This document shows positions 60,446-64,000 of a DNA stretch of 64,000 bases, in pieces. The stretch is from Chrysogorgia sp. JL179-B06 (lineage: Eukaryota > Cnidaria > Anthozoa > Scleralcyonacea > Chrysogorgiidae). The notes beneath the pieces were generated by a model. That model saw nothing but the letters and a program-made list of their open reading frames with translations, did no database searches and was not told the origin of the DNA. The stretch is taken from assembly GCA_035772405.1 (NCBI GenBank), contig JAYKKM010000120.1, positions 927,001 through 991,000 of the forward strand, written 5' to 3'. Within the stretch, counting starts at the first letter, position 1. Each line of letters begins with the position of its first letter. The position numbers and the translations under genes were made by a program.

Positions 60446-61030
60446 CAGCGTCTTAATTGAAGGAAACACTGTAACTTCAATGTTTTTGACAACGGTGACA
60501 TCCTGAGTGATTTCCGTACGTTATTTTAATATTAGGAAGGTATATTTCCCGTTCGTTTGTTCGATTTGAGAGTTGACCGCCAGATACCTGTAAATCGTTC
60601 AATTCAGAAATATTACAATCGTGAAGTTCGATTTGGCAAAACTTTCGCTTGAATGGATATTTATAACTTCACGAGGCTTGCTCGTTTTCGAGTAAATGTT
60701 GTTCGAATTAGATGTATGGTGATCAAATTTGACATTATGTATGTTATTTTAAAATGAGAAGGCCATGGATTGGGCATGATCGCCTTGATACGTGGTTTAC
60801 ATTGTTATCGACTGGAACACGGCAACAAACGACAGCGTCTTAATTCAAGAAGACACTATGTAAACCTCAATGTTTTGACAACGGTGACATCCCGCATTCC
60901 CGTTCGTTAGTTCGATTTGAAATATGACCGTTCGACCGCTAGATAAGTCAGCAAATATTACAATAATGAAGTTCGATTTGGCAAAGTGTCGCTTGAATGG
61001 AAAATTTATAACTTCGCGCAGCTTGCACGT
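60445..61030. repeat. Diverged direct duplication
   Basis: 60448-60670 and 60830-61020 share ACAGCGTCTTAATT, TTGACAACGGTGACATCC, TTCCCGTTCGTT and GAAGTTCGATTTGGCAAA in the same order. Confidence 0.75.
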
Positions 61031-61033
61031 TTA

Positions 61034-61690
61034 TTATTATTATTAATCATCTTTATACAGGTTAACTCGTTCAGCTATTACAATAAATGCTGTTATCCTA
61101 CAAGGACCTGTACTTATCTACATTAACCAATAACAAAACTATACTATAAAAGTCAATAAAAGTTAAAAGTTCATAAATCTTAAAATAAGATAAATAAAAA
61201 TACTAACTAAGAGTAATGTACTTAAAAAGCATTCAGTTTATAAAGATTTTAATTTTCCTTTGAATCTGACGATGGATTTTTCAATTTTCATATCTTTGGG
61301 AAGTTCATTAAATAGTTTGCATCCTTGAAACTTAAACGTCTTTCTTCCTGCTTCGGTTTTGATTCGTGGGACAATAAGGGAGCAACCATCCCCTCGAGTG
61401 TTCTTCCCATGATTGAGGAATTTAAAGTAGTCATGGAACACGGGAGGAGAAACTCGTTGAATCGCTTTATGAACATCCAGAATAGTTTGTTGATTAATTA
61501 TTTCCGAGATCGGTTTCCACTGAACATCAGTCTGTTTCGAAAGCACAATTTTTTTTCCTCGATCTTGGACTGATTGAAGTTTTTCTTTCAAATACGTTGG
61601 CAGACCAAGATATACTGTCGGACAGTATGTAATGATAGGTTGGATCATATTTAGGTAGATTCGCTCAACTGCATAGGTGGTTAAATGACG
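61034..61690 (-). mobile_element. LINE 3' part (RT C-terminal region) with AAT-type tail
   Basis: Minus frame 61648-61238: MIQPIITYCPTVYLGLPTYL, SVQDRGKKIVLSKQ, RKTFKFQGCKLFNELPKDMK, IVRFKGKLKSL. Ends in TAATAATAATAA (61032-61046). 5' truncation at about 61690, directly facing the plus-strand LINE start. Confidence 0.85.
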
Positions 61691-61709
61691 AACCTATACG
61701 TGCGCCAAT

Positions 61710-64000
61710 ATGGCTGCCGGTGCTAACTTATGGCTGTGCTATCTTTGTGTATTTTTGGTTCTTTCTGGCGGTGACTTGAACGAAAATAACAAAATTAAGG
61801 TTTTTAAAGGAATGTTTAATCAGATTGTTAAAGGATTACCTATGGTTGAAGGATATCGATGGAAATATTTGACATTTGTTGGGTCTCGAGTGCACTTCAA
61901 AAGGAAAGATTTGGCTTCTCATTATAATAATACTTTGTATATTGCGAAATCGACAAAACATGGTTTGGTTTGTCTAGTTTTACCGTCTAGATTGTTTGTT
62001 AAAGATCTCACTGTGTACGTTGACATCGCAATAAATCCTGGTCCTTTTATCCATGTTCATGAAGATCAAAATCAAAATCATGCCAACGGTTCAACTTCGC
62101 GGTTGACCGCCGCGATTAGTTATTCAAGAATGAAAATTTTGTCTTTTAAGAAATTACCATCCAATGTTGAAGTTAATATTGCTGTTATACTAAAGGACCT
62201 TGGACTTTTAAGAACTCGTGGTGTTCGAGCTGGTCGAAAGTTCTGTCAAATTCGTCAAAATCAACGAAATAAACCTATCAGTTCTGTTTTGCCTTTGCGA
62301 ACTGCTCGCTCGAAATATAAGTCCTTTTCGCTGTCCCATGGGGTTAATACTTCAAACCTTATTTACATCCAAGCTAAATTCAACGAAAGTCGTCCATTGT
62401 CATATACTTTTATACCGGTTATTATAAGCTCAATTCGCAATGACTCAAATCGTTCTCTGCCTCTGGTGTCAATACGACAACGATGTTTACGTGAAATTCC
62501 AAGAGTTCTGTCGGCTACAAATGCAGAAGCTGGTACAAACGAAAACTTGTTTCCTGTTCCGAAGTGTTTGTTCTTAAATATTTGTAACTTGAACAAAACT
62601 AAGAACAAAGTTCGTGCTTCTGTTGCTGTAGCAGCTGACTTCTGTACATTTGATATTGACTTGGGCATAATTTCGGAAACCCATTTGAACAAAAAGATAC
62701 CAGACTCAGTTATCGGCATAAATGGGTATGCTGTTTATCGTAGAGATCGAGACTGGAGTGGCAACGATACACGAAAAAACGGTGGTGTAGCTATATATGT
62801 TAGAGAGCACTTAAAAGTGTTGGCCGTGAAACAAAATAGGACTTTTGAGATGATAAGTGTGCTGCTTTTGCTTCCTTCAGGACATCATATGATAATAATT
62901 GGAGTTTACCATCCTCCTAAGTTCAACTACCAGGAACGTGATCTAATTAATGCCATTACAGAGTTATCGGATGAGTTTCTTGAAATCTATCCCAATGGTG
63001 CAGTTCTTTGTGGAGGTGACTTTAATCAACTTAATCTGGATTTCCTTTCAATGATGTCGGGGTTAGTTGCTCTAGTAGATTTTCCAACTAGAAGGAGCGC
63101 TATCCTCGATAACTGTCTTACAAATCGACCTGAATTGTTCTCTACACCACAACCTTTCAAGGCTTTGATGAAAACAGATCATATTGGTGTGTTTCTCCCT
63201 CCCGGAAACAAATTAAAACCTGTTCGCACGAAATGTACATTTAGAGATTATAGACAACATTGTAAATTTAAGTTTGAATATCGACTTGCCGAAGCTGATT
63301 GGTCATCTGTTCTTAATGCCAAAGATGTTGATTGTGCAACTACTCATCTTAACAGTATTCTCCACTCCTTATTCGATGATTGTTTTCCACTTAAGACAGT
63401 CACTTTGTCCACAAGAGATCCTCCTTGGGTCACTCCTCTCGTTAAGTTTTTAATTAAAAAAAGATCAAGAGCTGCTACATCTGGTAACACATCTAAAATC
63501 ATGGAACTTTCTACTAAGATATCCAAGCTCATCGCCGAAAACAGAGAGAAATGGGGTGAATCTGGTGTTTTAGGCTCTCAAGCATTGGTGGCGTAAGTTG
63601 GATAATATCTCTATGAGGAAACACAAGCCCCAATTGGTCCTCGATCACAATTATCTACTTGGATTAAATGATTATTTTGGAGATTTATGCCAAGATCAGG
63701 AGTATGCTGAACCTGATTTCCTCGTTATTGATACAGAAATAAACCCCCCACCACAGTTAAGTGAATTTGAGGTATTGCGTGAGCTGTCCAGAATAAAGAG
63801 AACTGCTACTGGATCTGACTCCATTCCCTATTGGGTGTGGAAGAATTATGCCGACCATTTGACTCTTGTTGTAACCGCAGTATGGAACCTCTCATTGTCT
63901 ACACATATTTGGCCTATTATCTGGAAAGAGGCGAACATAAATCCTCTTCCTAAAATAGACACACCTTTTGAGTTTTCAGAATTTAGAGGTATTAACGTTA
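61710..64000 (+). mobile_element. CR1/L2-like LINE, 5' part with endonuclease, one frameshift, cut by window end
   Basis: ORF 61710-63596 (628 codons). Residues 7-20 are hydrophobic (LWLCYLCVFLVLSG). Residues 105-112 read DIAINPGP, close to the 2A consensus D(V/I)ExNPGP. From residue 286 there is an apurinic-type endonuclease: NICNLN (N290), ISETHL (E323), GVYHPP (399-403), GGDFNQ (D437, N439) and KTDHIGV (D490, H491). A single-base shift near 63570 moves the frame; it continues HWWRKLDNIS, then the RT start (TGSDSIPYWVWKNYADHL, IWKEANINPLPKID) to the window edge. The family uses target-primed reverse transcription; the frameshift suggests this copy is inactive unless it is a sequencing error. 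Confidence 0.9.

Overview
The window looks like a piece of an AT-rich animal chromosome, most probably cnidarian (coral, anemone or octocoral type). This rests on one spliced metazoan-type gene with many short exons and canonical GT-AG introns, non-LTR retrotransposons of several clades, cut-and-paste DNA elements, tRNA-derived SINE-like repeats, and very dense foldback repeats and MITEs. I see no operons, ribosome binding sites or other prokaryotic signals. The cnidarian call is an inference from element style; no species is claimed.

The only host gene I can support is a strawberry notch (SBNO) family helicase-like gene on the minus strand. Fifteen coding exons, pieced together from splice sites, matching phases and family motifs, run from 45504 down to 24. 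In order they carry the Gln/LQLE motif, the Walker A motif [10 protein letters not shown], the DECHKAK box, the SATG motif, the LWGEGTPF and HQRFFK blocks, and the [10 protein letters not shown] block. The gene continues past the left edge of the window. Its 5' end was not found. One exon is missing between 28323 and 22049. The exons total about 1.4 kb in 45 kb; the introns are almost entirely repeats.

Layout: 1-5000 has the last two exons seen and a chain of MITEs. 5000-17500 has seven exons (5427 to 16957), palindromic elements, LINE fragments and a LINE inserted in a tRNA-like repeat. 17950-21080 has a decayed endonuclease-type (R4/Dong-like) LINE joined to a tandem array of tRNA-like repeats. 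21250-29700 has three exons, foldback families and a RecQ-like helicase fragment. 29782-31885 is a hAT element with a perfect 8-bp target duplication. 32600-46320 has four exons, nested insertions and a second LINE-in-tRNA-like insertion. 46880-47930 is another LINE tail.

48206-59040 is a 10.8-kb satellite built from TGTCCAATGGACA and CCATTGGATCCAATGG words. It has about 200- and 249-bp units, a 498-bp dimer in its second part, and a nearly identical internal duplication offset by 4477 bp. 59040-61030 has microsatellites and a SINE copy. 61034-64000 has a minus-strand LINE tail facing a 5' LINE end on the plus strand; the latter encodes an apurinic-type endonuclease and carries a 2A-like motif.
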